Source of the DNA: Chromera velia
Taxonomy: Eukaryota > Sar > Chromeraceae
Assembly (NCBI GenBank): GCA_018398765.1
Contig: JAHBMJ010000357.1
Span: 1,247-18,746 of the forward strand
Reading direction: 5' to 3'
Length of the DNA stretch: 17,500 bases
The notes beneath the pieces are model-generated. The model did no database searches. It was not told where the DNA came from and saw only the letters and a list, made by a program, of their open reading frames with translations. Of the stretch, positions 1 through 8,486 are shown piece by piece. The position numbers and the translations under genes are program-made. The first letter of the stretch is position 1. Each line of letters starts with the position of its first letter.

Positions 1-1483
1 CTCACGCACGCACGCACACACACACATCTATCCACACTTCCTCTCCCTTGCCTCAACACCTCACAGCGGTATGTGTGGCCTCAGAGAACAGGTAGACGGC
101 GCCTCTCCGTTGTATCAGCCACGCTGTGCGTGTACATGCCTGACTGACTCTAGCCACCCTTTACCCCTTATGTGTGCGATTTGAAGCAATTATTCTTCGA
201 TCAACGCATGAACACGCCGATCGGTCGATCGAGGCTCCCATTCTCTGCTTCTTCCCTGCACTTCCCTCCTTACCGTTTGTATGTGTGCGGGTATGCAGTC
301 AGATTGTGTGGTTGTGGTTGCCATCTTGGGTAGAAGGGCTCCTCAGGAAAGGGGTAGCGCTTGTCGGGGTTCTTGGAAACCCACGAATACCCCAGCATCT
401 TCCCTGGCTAGCTCGCTTGGTCCTTGCTTTCTTCCTTGTTTCAAGGTTCGTCCGTGTTCTGAGTAAAGAGAGAAAAAGACGACAGCGTCGTTCCGCCAAC
501 TGATCTGTGGGCCTTGCACGTCCTTCGATCTGAGTTCCTTTTTCCCAATGCACGGCAAGGGGTCTGCAGGTTCGTTTCTGGTTCGCTTCTGCTTCACCTC
601 CTAACGGACCGGAATCGCCAGATCTCAATCAGCTCGAAGAGTCGACGATGTCTGTGGGTTACTTCAGTACAATCGAAGGATTCAAGACCGAAAGCACGAT
701 CGAATGAAGGAAGCAAAGATGAATGAATTATACATGCAAATCGATAAAAAGAAAGAAGCATGCATGCAAAACGGGATACAATGGGCTACAGAGATCGAGT
801 CGGCATGGCACGGATCCCGCCAAAAGGAGCCTTCAAGGGGGTATATTGAAAACAAAATGATGCATGCATGCACTTGACAACGTGGCTTTTGTACCCACGC
901 GCGCGCCGCGGAAGGGGGGGGTCCTAGCTCACTATAAGCTCAGTGCCAAAAATATAAACATAATATAAGAAAATCAAAAATTGGGACGAATTCTCCGCTT
1001 TCCGCTTCCACGTGGCACGTTCAGCTATATGTTCAGCGATCATTCAACTGCACAGAAGAGAAGATCACATGAAGATCACTTAATTCTGCCTTTTCGTCGT
1101 CGTCGAGAAGTTCACGGAGGACGCTTCAAGTAGCAATTGGTTTGGCGCTGAACTATTATATGACAGTAATTACGTAGGAGACGTAAGACTTGTCGCTTGA
1201 GCTTCATTTTTATTGAAAGGAATCTCTTGGTGATCTCTGGCAGTTTGCTTCCGAATGCTTCGCAAAGCTTGCCGGTAACAATCCTCTCACTCTCGCCGCA
1301 CTGCAGTCTGCACTGCACGTTCGCGCAATCTCTGGCCAGAACCCATGCTGTGCTGCAAGGCAAGGTTTTAACAAAAGGTGTGGTACTGCCATCTTTTCTA
1401 ACCATTCTCTTCGACTCATTCTTCGTTCTTGTTGTCAAACTCGCCTCGTCCTGAACTTATGCCTTGCTCTTGAAGAAAGTACC
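1..1483. other. Upstream non-coding region of the RING-RRM gene
   Basis: No exon is supportable here. The region opens with an ACGC/AC repeat (about 4-26), carries a GC-rich alternating stretch near 897-912 followed by a short AT-rich patch (about 945-982), and then a G-box-like palindrome CCACGTGG at 1008-1015. The 5' UTR and promoter of the gene starting at 1484 must lie somewhere in this stretch, but I see no decisive TATA box or initiator. Open frames on both strands between 1112 and 1454 overlap each other, have no recognisable domain, and are not in frame with the downstream start. Confidence 0.5.
1008..1015. promoter_or_regulatory. G-box-like palindrome CCACGTGG
   Basis: A perfect 8-bp palindrome lies about 470 bp upstream of the RING-RRM start codon, in an otherwise AT-rich patch. 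CACGTG cores are bound by bHLH and bZIP factors in many eukaryotes. A single site this short can occur by chance, so regulatory function is only a possibility. Confidence 0.2.
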
Positions 1484-4400
1484 ATGGGCTCAGTTGGTCA
1501 CGGAACGCTCTCGCGGGCATGGGAGGAGATCGAACGATGTCTTCGGTGTCCTGCTTGTCTCTGTTTTGGGGCTGTGCCTCGGCTTGCCCCCTGCGCTCAC
1601 GTCCTCTGCACTTCGTGCTTAATGAAACATTACGACCCAGAATCGCGGTTCTTCACCTGCCCCGTTTGCTTGGAATCATCTCAAGGGGTCAGTCAGTCAG
1701 TCAGTCAGTCAGGGTTGCTCAGGCACACACAAAATCGTGTAGACACACAAAGGAAAACATTGCGATTGTTGTGCCAGTCTGAAGACGGGAGGCCAGTCTC
1801 CGTGGCGTTCTGTTCCTTTGCTTGCTTCCTTTGCGGGTGTGTGTCTTTGCTGCATTGAGAAGGCTGCTTGTTCCGCTTCTTGATCTCGTCAGCCATTTCC
1901 ATCTTCCCCTTCAGCGATATTCCCTCCCCGACCTCCCCTTCTCTTCTTCCCCCCGTCACCTATTTCCCCCTTCTTGAAAGTTCCTGTCCGCGCTTTTCGT
2001 TCCGATCTAAGAGTGCCGCGTTTCTATCCTGCAACGGTCGAATGCCGAAAGGGGAAGAAGGGAATAGCCCCGCAGGTGTCGCGAGTCGTCCTCTGACAGT
2101 TTGCATTTCCATCGGTTCATTTGCCTTGTCGGAGTGCCTCCCGTCCCCTTCTCCGTGCATGAAGAAAGTACATGGATGACTTATTCCAGCTTGTCTGTCG
2201 GTCAGTTTCTCTTGCCTGGGCTCTGCGTCTGTGTGAGCATGTGTGTATATAGGTGTCTGAAAGTGTGTGCGTGCGTGTGTGTGTGTGTGCAGGCGGTGTT
2301 CATCCCGACCGAACAGTTGGGGAAGATTATTCAGATCCTCAACCAGAATCCTTCTCTGAGGGAGTGCATCATCAGGGGGCTGGTCCGTCCGTCCTCTCTT
2401 TTTCCTTTCCTTTTTCTGTTCTTACTCGATTTCCCTCTTCCTCAGAATCCTCTTCCACTTTGTCTCATACTGATCGGCAGGATGCGACTTGTAGCTCTCA
2501 AAGCTTGAGTGAGACAATAAAGACATTCAGTGAACAGCAACCTTGAGTCCATGCATGGATGAATATCTGACTTGTTGAATTCCGTCTGTCTGTCTGTCTG
2601 CCTGTCTGTCTGTCTTGAGAGAGACCCGTTGTTCTCAAAAAGGATGGAACGTTTGTCCGCTTTATCGATGTGTGTATTCGCTATCTGCCTGCAAGAGGCA
2701 GAGTGAATGTACACCCCTACTTGCTCCCATGCATGAATGCGATGCATCAATCACACATTGTTGTGTTTGTCTCTGCAGGGGGCAGCGGATGCAGAGGCGC
2801 AAGGAGAGCATTCTGGTGCGGCCTTCCTTCCTCCCAACCCGAATGTGTCACCAGCCGGAGAAGCCTTTCCAAATGCGCCTGGCTACTCGCCCCTCCCTGT
2901 CCCCAACCCCAACCATCCGCACACTCAACCCCCCCTCCCTCACCCCCACACCCACCCAAACGTACAGGCACAACAACAACATCCCGACTACCCATCTTCT
3001 TCCATCGGCCCCCCCGGGGGTAACCAAATGGGGGCATCTTCCATTCCCCCTCTCCAATTCTCACCCCAGAACCCAAACGCCGGTCCCCCATCTCTCCACG
3101 GACATGTCCCCCACCCCTTTTCCAACCCAAACCAACAAACCCCGCACAACACTTCAGGGCACAGCCCCGGTCCCGGCCTCGGGGGGCCAGTGCCGTCTCC
3201 CTACCCCCCTGGCCCTTCCTCCTACCCCCCCCAAGCCCCCGTCTTTTCTTCAAACTCTCACCAGAATGGCGGCAACGGAGGGACCCCTCAGCCCCTGGGT
3301 GGTATGGGCGCGTCCCATCTCGCCTTCCCCCGTGGACCCGGGCCCGGCCCTGGTCCTGTCGGCCCCCCAACGGGAATTGCCCCTCCCGGCCCCGGAGGAG
3401 GTGCCATGAACGCGTCGGGCCCGGGCCCACCCGGTGTCGGCCCCGGTCCGATCCCTCTCGGGATGGGCCCGCCGCAGCAGCAGCAACAGAGAGCAATGGG
3501 CGGACCCATGCAGCCCCCCGGAGGATTTCCCGGCCCCTTACCACCAAGGTGGGGGGAGACTTCGCTCCTCGGTCCTCCAGGAGGCGCTCCGGGATACGGT
3601 AACGTCGGCCTGGGTCTACCTCCCATGGACGCAGCTGGGGGGCAAGCAGGTCCCATGAGGAGAAACGGACCGACACCGAAGCAGCAGCAACAGCCGCCAC
3701 CCCCAGGCCAGCAGGTTGCGCCCAATGCCAATGCAGGAAGGGGAATGGGGGGGGTGACTCCTCTTCCCCTGAACCCACAGGGAGGACCTAGAGGTCTGGT
3801 AGGAGGAGCAGGGGGGGGGTCCCAGGCAGCGTCTGCTCGTTCTTGGGGTTCAAATCCCTATCCGAATCAAGGAGCTGTGTGCGCGAATGGAGAGAGAGAC
3901 GGGGGGTTGGGGAAGCAGTGGAGACCGGATGGAGATGGCGAAGGAGGAGCGGTGGGGATGGAAAACGAATCGGGGGGTGGAGATGTGGTACGAGTAGTCG
4001 ACGGAGATGTCGATGGTGGAGGTGGGGTCGTCTCCCCTCCCTCCCCCTCTCATTCGCACATCGACCAACAACTGGAAGAGGAAGCAGCGGCTCAGGGGGA
4101 GGGACTGGCGAAAAATTTTCCCGGAGGGGCAGCATCCAGCAGCACGGGGGTGGCAGGTGGTGTGACAGCTGTGAGTGCGATCGTTGCACCGGGTCCGCGG
4201 GGACAGCGGGGGCGTGGATCACGTGACAATGGGATGCGCGTGCCCGTCTCCGAGCGGGGTCCACCTGGGTCAGTGAGTGAGTGAGTGGGTCCGTGTGTAT
4301 GCATTTTGTCTCATGGCCGTGGATGCATCTTTCTTTGCCCTTCTTTCTTTCCCTTTTGTTTTTTTTTGTCCGAGATTTGACAGAGACAGGTCCCTTCATG

Positions 4401-4773
4401 CAAATAGAATCTTCAGATTTGGTCTCTTTTTTGGTCTTTGTACATGTGCATGCGTCAGCACGGGTCTCCCTCTCTCTTGTTCTGTCGGGGTGTCGAGTCG
4501 GATGATGCGGTTTGCGTGTTTGTGTTTGCATGTTTTCTTGCTTCCTGCCTGCCCGCCCGTGCATCCTCTTGCCCGGCTCTCTTCTCCTATTTTGGCCTCT
4601 TCTCTCATGATTCATCCATGTTGCACCTGACTGATGCCATGTCACACTGATTTGGCTTGCAGGGCGAATCTGTTCGTGTGTCGGTTGCCTGAGTGGGCGA
4701 ATGAGGACGACCTGATGGCGATTGCCCGGCCGTATGGGAGGGTGACCGGGTGCAAGGTGAGTGACTCGGTTGC

Positions 4774-4809
<36 letters not shown>

Positions 4810-5491
4810 CAGTGTGTGTGTGTGTGAGAGAGAGAAACAGACAGACAGACAGACAGACAGACGCAGAGGCAGAGGCAGACGAAGGGAGAGAGGGAGGGCG
4901 AGCGCAGTCATGAGGCCCGGAGACAGAGAGGGAGGGCAAAATTGGTAGAATAGAACCAACCAACGAAGGCTGAATAAGAAGGGTAGGCAGACAGACCGCT
5001 TCATAGGGGCCGATTTCAGAGGCGCAAGTGGACTGGTTGGCTTTCCTGCATGAATGAAGTACGCTATGGGTGTACGTTGACACGGCGGCTTTCTGGGTAG
5101 GAAAGACGGATAAGTTGAAGATCCAAAAATATGAATGTATGCCTGTGTGCAAAGGAAATACAAGAATGTGAGCAAGCATAATGTAATGCGCAACATGAAC
5201 ACGCATGCATCACCATCACGCCTGCAGGTGATGCGACACGAGAACGGCACGTCCAAAAACATCGCCCGCCTGTCGTATGAAACTCCCCGTCAAGCTTTTG
5301 CTGCGGTGCGGAATTTGAACGGGAAGCATCTGGCGATGGTGCCGAACGACCCGCGCATCTCCACTACGCGCATGCCGAACAGCCGCGCGATCAAGGTGGA
5401 GGTGCGAAAAGCGGAGTTCTCCCAGATGCTCGTCCACCTGCAGGAGGACGAGGCCAGGAAGCTCATGCAGCAGGGGCAGCATGGAGACTGA
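1484..5491 (+). CDS. RING finger and RRM protein, putative RNA-binding E3 ubiquitin ligase (5 exons)
   Basis: Exons 1484-1687, 2293-2382, 2779-4268, 4663-4756 and 5228-5491 join into 714 codons (713 residues plus TGA). Junction phases are 0, 0, 2 and 0 and every intron is GT-AG. The start ATG sits in a strong context (ACCATGG). Residues 19-62 hold a C3HC4 RING: C22-C25, C37-x-H39, C42-C45, C59-C62. Residues 69-98 look like a post-RING helix. Residues 99-595 are low complexity (Pro, Gly, Asn, Gln; two short Gln runs), becoming Gly/Asp/Glu-rich and ending in an RG-rich patch. Residues 596-690 form an RRM: RNP2 is LFVCRL (598-603); the RNP1 position reads KNIARLSY (636-643), lacking two of the usual aromatics; beta-4 is about 680-687. 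The last 25 residues are helical and charged. By family knowledge a RING plus RRM suggests RNA-linked ubiquitination as in Not4, but Not4 has a C4C4 RING, so orthology is not claimed. A24 replaces the usual hydrophobic residue before C25 and L63 sits where many active RINGs have Arg, so E3 activity is inferred only. Confidence 0.85.
1538..1669 (+). other. RING-HC (C3HC4) zinc finger coding segment
   Basis: It encodes residues 19-62 of the protein, entirely within exon 1. Spacing is C-x2-C-x11-C-x-H-x2-C-x2-C-x13-C-x2-C, within the RING consensus, and Pro follows the seventh ligand (C59-P60) as in most RINGs. C19 and C27 are extra cysteines near the first pair. The finger should bind two zinc ions and, if active, recruit an E2 enzyme. 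Confidence 0.85.
1688..2292 (+). other. Intron 1 of RING-RRM gene (605 bp, phase 0)
   Basis: The donor is the first unit of (GTCA)6 at 1688-1711. The acceptor follows a TG-rich run, TGTGTGTGTGCAG, rather than a classical pyrimidine tract. The frame of exon 1 would run on into the intron to a stop at 1858, which would give a truncated RING-only protein if unspliced. The intron body is pyrimidine-rich around 1890-2000. Confidence 0.8.
2383..2778 (+). other. Intron 2 of RING-RRM gene (396 bp, phase 0)
   Basis: It begins (GTCC)3 and ends TTTGTCTCTGCAG. It contains a TCTG tetranucleotide repeat at about 2584-2615. Removing it joins ...IIRGL to GAADAEA... in one continuous frame. Confidence 0.8.
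2779..4268 (+). other. Exon 3: long disordered linker, C-rich then G-rich
   Basis: One 1490-base exon encodes residues 99-594 and part of 595. The first part (to about 3400) is C-rich in the sense strand and encodes Pro/Asn/His-rich sequence. The last part (about 3720-4140) is G-rich with runs of 6-9 G and encodes Gly/Glu/Asp-rich sequence, ending in an RG/RGR patch at about 4180-4225. Gln runs lie at about 3472-3489 and 3679-3693. The composition resembles prion-like or condensate-forming segments of RNA-binding proteins. Confidence 0.8.
4269..4662 (+). other. Intron 3 of RING-RRM gene (394 bp, phase 2)
   Basis: The donor reads GTCA(GTGA)3GTGG and the acceptor TTTGGCTTGCAG. Using GT at 4269 leaves two bases that combine with G4663 to make Gly and enter the RRM frame. 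The competing, better-looking donor GTGAGT at 4273 would shift the frame and destroy the RRM. Confidence 0.75.
4663..5457 (+). other. RRM domain (exons 4-5, interrupted by intron 4)
   Basis: Exon 4 supplies beta-1 with RNP2 (LFVCRL), helix 1 (NEDDLMAIARPYG) and beta-2; exon 5 supplies beta-3, helix 2 (RQAFAAVRNLNG) and beta-4. The loop between helix 2 and beta-4 is about 20 residues (659-679), longer than in typical RRMs. With only one of the usual exposed RNP1 aromatics left (Y643), plus F599 in RNP2, RNA binding may be weaker or the sheet may serve protein contacts. Confidence 0.75.
4757..5227 (+). other. Intron 4 of RING-RRM gene (471 bp, phase 0)
   Basis: The donor AAG|GTGAGTGA is near consensus and the acceptor is CGCCTGCAG. 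The intron splits the RRM after beta-2. It carries TG repeats (4776-4808 and 4812-4826) and an ACAG/GACA repeat (about 4837-4862). Confidence 0.8.
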
Positions 5492-5557
5492 TTGATTCAC
5501 TGCAGCCAAGAATATACGGAATGCGAAAATATTCTTTGTCTCAGGAGTACAGAGTCA

Positions 5558-5563
5558 AATAAA
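5558..5563 (+). terminator. Possible polyadenylation signal AATAAA
   Basis: AATAAA lies 67 bp after the stop codon of the RING-RRM gene. The hexamer is a canonical animal-type signal. Many protists do not depend on it, so this is a candidate only. Confidence 0.35.
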
Positions 5564-5911
5564 CTCATGCAGCAGGTTTACTGACTGTTTGATTGAGGAG
5601 AGACGGGAAAGAAGAGGTAGGTAGGCAGGCAGGCAAACAGACGGATCGACGCACGCACGATGGGAACTGCAGGTTGTTGGGTCTCCGCTTGTTCACGACA
5701 TGAGTTGAAAGGGAAGGAGAGGGTTCGTGGATAACATACGTGCACACGTGCGCACACTCTGTTTGTCTGTCCTGCTCTCGGTGCCGTCTGTCTGTCTTCT
5801 GTCTTCTTCTGTCAAGCTTGCGAGCCTCGACGCGACAGCTCCTCTTGACCATTCGTTAGCGTGGGGGGGCGTCTGTCACGCAATCTGACTGACCTTCGTC
5901 TCATCCGCTCT

Positions 5912-5981
5912 GCTCATTTGACAGCGAATGGTGAAACTGTACGACCGCTCATTTGGCAGCGAATGGTGAAACTGTACGACC
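5912..5981. repeat. 35-bp tandem duplication (2 copies)
   Basis: Unit 1 is 5912-5946 and unit 2 is 5947-5981, differing only by A/G at one position (TTTGACAGCG versus TTTGGCAGCG). Because 35 is not a multiple of three, the duplication would shift any reading frame crossing it, which argues against coding. Confidence 0.9.
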
Positions 5982-6669
5982 GAAACAACGAAATACAATC
6001 CAACAATCTCTCTTCTATGCTTTCTAGTTCACCTCTTTCCTCCTTCATTCCTTTCTCTATTCCCCCTTTTCTTCCTTACTTAATTCCCCGACGGAATTTT
6101 TGAGTGCTGAAAGAATAAATGAAAGGAAGAAGGCCCAACAAATAAGATCGCTCGGAAGGGAAACAGAAGACCATGCAGGAACACCCACTCGACCCGTTGC
6201 ACTCGAAAAAAAAACTCAAGCAGAAAGAACCGAGAGGGGAGTGGCGGGCGAATGGGGGATGCATCCATTCGTCCTTCGATGGATCAAGGGAGTGAATGTG
6301 GATGGATGGGTGCGTCGGCTGCATGGGACCGCATTTCCCTTCCTTGACATCAATCAATCAATCAGTCAACAGCTTTCCTTTCCCCTCGCTTTTGAAATCA
6401 AAACAAGGAATCAACAGCTCCCCTTTCTGGCTGCCTTTCTCTTCCAATTTCTCTCTCCCAATTTGTCTGTCGGTTGGTGCGTGTGTTTGTTCTCTTCTTC
6501 CTTCTTCTCTTCCTCTTCTCTTCTTCTCTTCTTTCAATTTTCTCTCTTTCTTTCTTCCACTCACCTTTTTGAATCCCGTCCGCTGAACTCTGCTTCTCTC
6601 CTTTCTCTTTGGATCCGATTCTATGCATTCACCAGCTTTCCTTCACTCTTAAGGCCACCACTCGGTGGC

Positions 6670-6670
<1 letters not shown>

Positions 6671-6702
<32 letters not shown>
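6671..6702. repeat. TCTG tetranucleotide microsatellite
   Basis: About eight uninterrupted TCTG units, followed by an imperfect extension to about 6717. Confidence 0.95.
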
Positions 6703-7266
6703 ATCTGTCTGTGAATCTGTCAACTGAATGCCTCTCTTTTATGAAAAGCAACCTGCCTTGATCTGGTTTGTCTATGCCCTTTTCTCCTCCAGCCCTCCCG
6801 GCTCTTGCCCCTTTTTCCTTTTCTCTTCTCTTCTTTTCCGGTTATGGGGGGTGTTTCTGCCGTAGGGCAACAAAAGAAAAGAAAAGAGAGGAAAAGAAAA
6901 CAAACGGGACATCTGTGTAGAGGGGGGAGGAGTGGAATGGAGGATTCGATTCGCCCATTTGCCCCCTTGTAGTTGGGGGGGGTGACGGAATGGTCGAACT
7001 TTCATGCTGTAATGCGATGAACGAATGTGATGAAGAAATATGTATGCGCAGTATGCAGAGATGCCCGCACAGAAAGATTACGCATGTTTACAGAACTCAG
7101 TCGGCCACCTCTCAAAGATAAAAGGATAAGGAACAAGCACTGCGAAGTGAGCGTCTGTGCGAAGAATAAGGAAAAAGGGAGTCGAATGAAGGAAAACGGG
7201 CCGTCGCTTAGGCGATTTGGCGCAGAAATGCAGAACGGTCCTTCCTTCTGGCATCAATGGAGTTTC

Positions 7267-7328
7267 TCGATCAATACAATGAAAAGAAAGCTCCTTGTCG
7301 ATCAATGCAATGAAAAGAAAGCTCCTTC
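7267..7328. repeat. 31-bp tandem duplication (2 copies)
   Basis: Unit 1 is 7267-7297 and unit 2 is 7298-7328. They share TCGATCAAT, then CAATGAAAAGAAAGCTCCTT, with one A/G difference at position 10 of the unit and a different last base. Confidence 0.9.
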
Positions 7329-7805
7329 CCATCTGCCGGCCATTAGCCTCTCGTGATGAAAGGTTCGTTGCACTTTCTGCTGCTCTTTGTTGGAGTGAAC
7401 AAAAAAAAGAAGACGCACCGGTCCAATGAAAAGCAGAAAGGTCTCGCGGCAATCGCAAGAAGAGAGAGAAAATGAGGTAAGCTTGGGGTGATGGGAAAAA
7501 ATTGGACCAAAGAGAAAAGAGCTGACTGGCTACATGACCCAATCGACTGACTTGCAGAAACGGCACACACAAGGAGAGAAAGGGGGGAGAGGAGGGGAGA
7601 GAAAGGGGACGAAAGTGAGCAAAGCATAAATGGTTTCCATCCACCCATTCATGATTTCTCCATCCGTCCACATCCATTCATTCTGTGATGGATTGATTCA
7701 GTCGCTTCACCGGGAAAAGACATCCCTCTCTACGCAGAGCGACACTCATGCAGTTGTGTCTGCATGACGAGCATCGGTTCGTTGCTTTACCATACTTCTT
7801 TCCCC

Positions 7806-7834
7806 CTTCCTTCCTTCCTTCCTTCCTTCCTTCC
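7806..7834. repeat. TTCC tetranucleotide microsatellite
   Basis: Seven consecutive TTCC units within a pyrimidine-rich stretch. Confidence 0.9.
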
Positions 7835-8287
7835 GTGCAGCGCGCTCTTCATTTTGTCCGTTCGTCTCAATTCCATCCTAGCGGCTTTGCCTTCCTTCTT
7901 TCCCTCCTTAGATTCCTTTTGAGTCGTTTTTGCCGTCTGTCGGCGTTTGAACACATCGACAGATGCAGTCCCTATCTCTCTGCCCCATGTAGCGGTTCTC
8001 GTTTCCATCATTTGAGGTTTTCTCTTGTGCATGGAGCAAATAAGATGTGATGAAGGGAAGCGGCGAGCGCGGTCTTTTTCAACACCTTCAATCGGCCAAC
8101 CAGATTGCAAGCAAAGCGAGGGGAGGCCGGTGGGTCGATCAGTCGGTGTCTCAGTCTGATAGCATGCAGATGTCGCGCCGGCCTGTCGCCGCAATGGACT
8201 TACTCTTCCTTCCTTCCCTGTTTCTGGAGTGGCACCTCATCAAACAATGTCAACCGACGTCTGTCTATTCTTTCTTCCACATACCCA

Positions 8288-8486
8288 TCTTTTCTTTCTT
8301 TCTTTCTTTCTTCCTTTCTTTTCTTTCTTTCCTTCCTTCCTTCCTTTCTTTCTTCCATTCTTTCTTTCTTTCGTTCGTTCGTTCGTTCGTTCTTTCTTTC
8401 TTTCTTTTCTTTCTTTCTTTCTCTCTTTCTTTCTTTCTCTGTCTCTCTGTCTCTCTCTCTCACACACAGACAGACACACACACAGT
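8288..8486. repeat. Compound TTTC/TTCC/TTCG/TC/CA microsatellite array
   Basis: About 200 bp of near-pure pyrimidine tetranucleotides with an internal TTCG block (about 8369-8392), passing into TCTG/TC and then CA/CAGA repeats. The open frames across it (Ser/Phe/Leu-rich on plus, Lys/Arg/Glu-rich on minus) are translation of repeat DNA, not genes. Confidence 0.95.

Larger units (their letters stand above)
5564..7020. other. Intergenic, no supported gene; tandem duplication and repeats
   Basis: I see no exon with recognisable coding content. The region holds a 35-bp tandem duplication (5912-5981), a pyrimidine-rich belt from about 6000 to 6650, a TCTG repeat (about 6671-6702), and mixed purine/pyrimidine tracts to 7000. 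Open frames here are short and low in complexity. Confidence 0.5.
7021..8270. other. Intergenic, no supported gene; purine-rich stretch and TTCC repeat
   Basis: The plus strand is purine-rich from about 7020 to 7620. A 600-base open frame on the minus strand here (7677 to 7078) is rich in Ser/Phe/Leu, as expected from reading a purine-rich strand in reverse, and has no domain I recognise. A 31-bp tandem duplication lies at 7267-7328 and a TTCC microsatellite at about 7806-7834. Confidence 0.45.

Noticed and set aside
1484-1858. RING frame as a complete 124-residue single-exon gene
   Set aside because: Its second half is translation of the (GTCA)6 repeat and intronic sequence. A phase-0 donor at 1688 leads cleanly to an acceptor-flanked in-frame exon at 2293.
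2747-3778. 343-codon open frame on the minus strand opposite exon 3
   Set aside because: It is the antisense of the Pro/Gly-rich exon; skewed GC-rich low-complexity DNA lacks stops in several frames. The plus frame alone continues through phase-matched splices into RING and RRM exons.
3788-5206. 472-codon open frame on the minus strand
   Set aside because: It runs across exon 3, introns 3 and 4 and exon 4 of the RING-RRM gene and through TG/CA repeats (visible as Thr-His and Ser-Val runs). No domain is present.
7027-7356. Plus-strand frame with CAVC and HCEVSVC suggesting a zinc finger
   Set aside because: The cysteine spacing does not match any zinc-finger family I know, and the frame runs through a tandem duplication into low-complexity sequence.
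7078-7677. 199-codon minus-strand open frame
   Set aside because: Purine-rich plus-strand DNA read in reverse gives Ser/Phe/Leu-rich sequence with few stops. It crosses the 31-bp tandem duplication and shows no domain.
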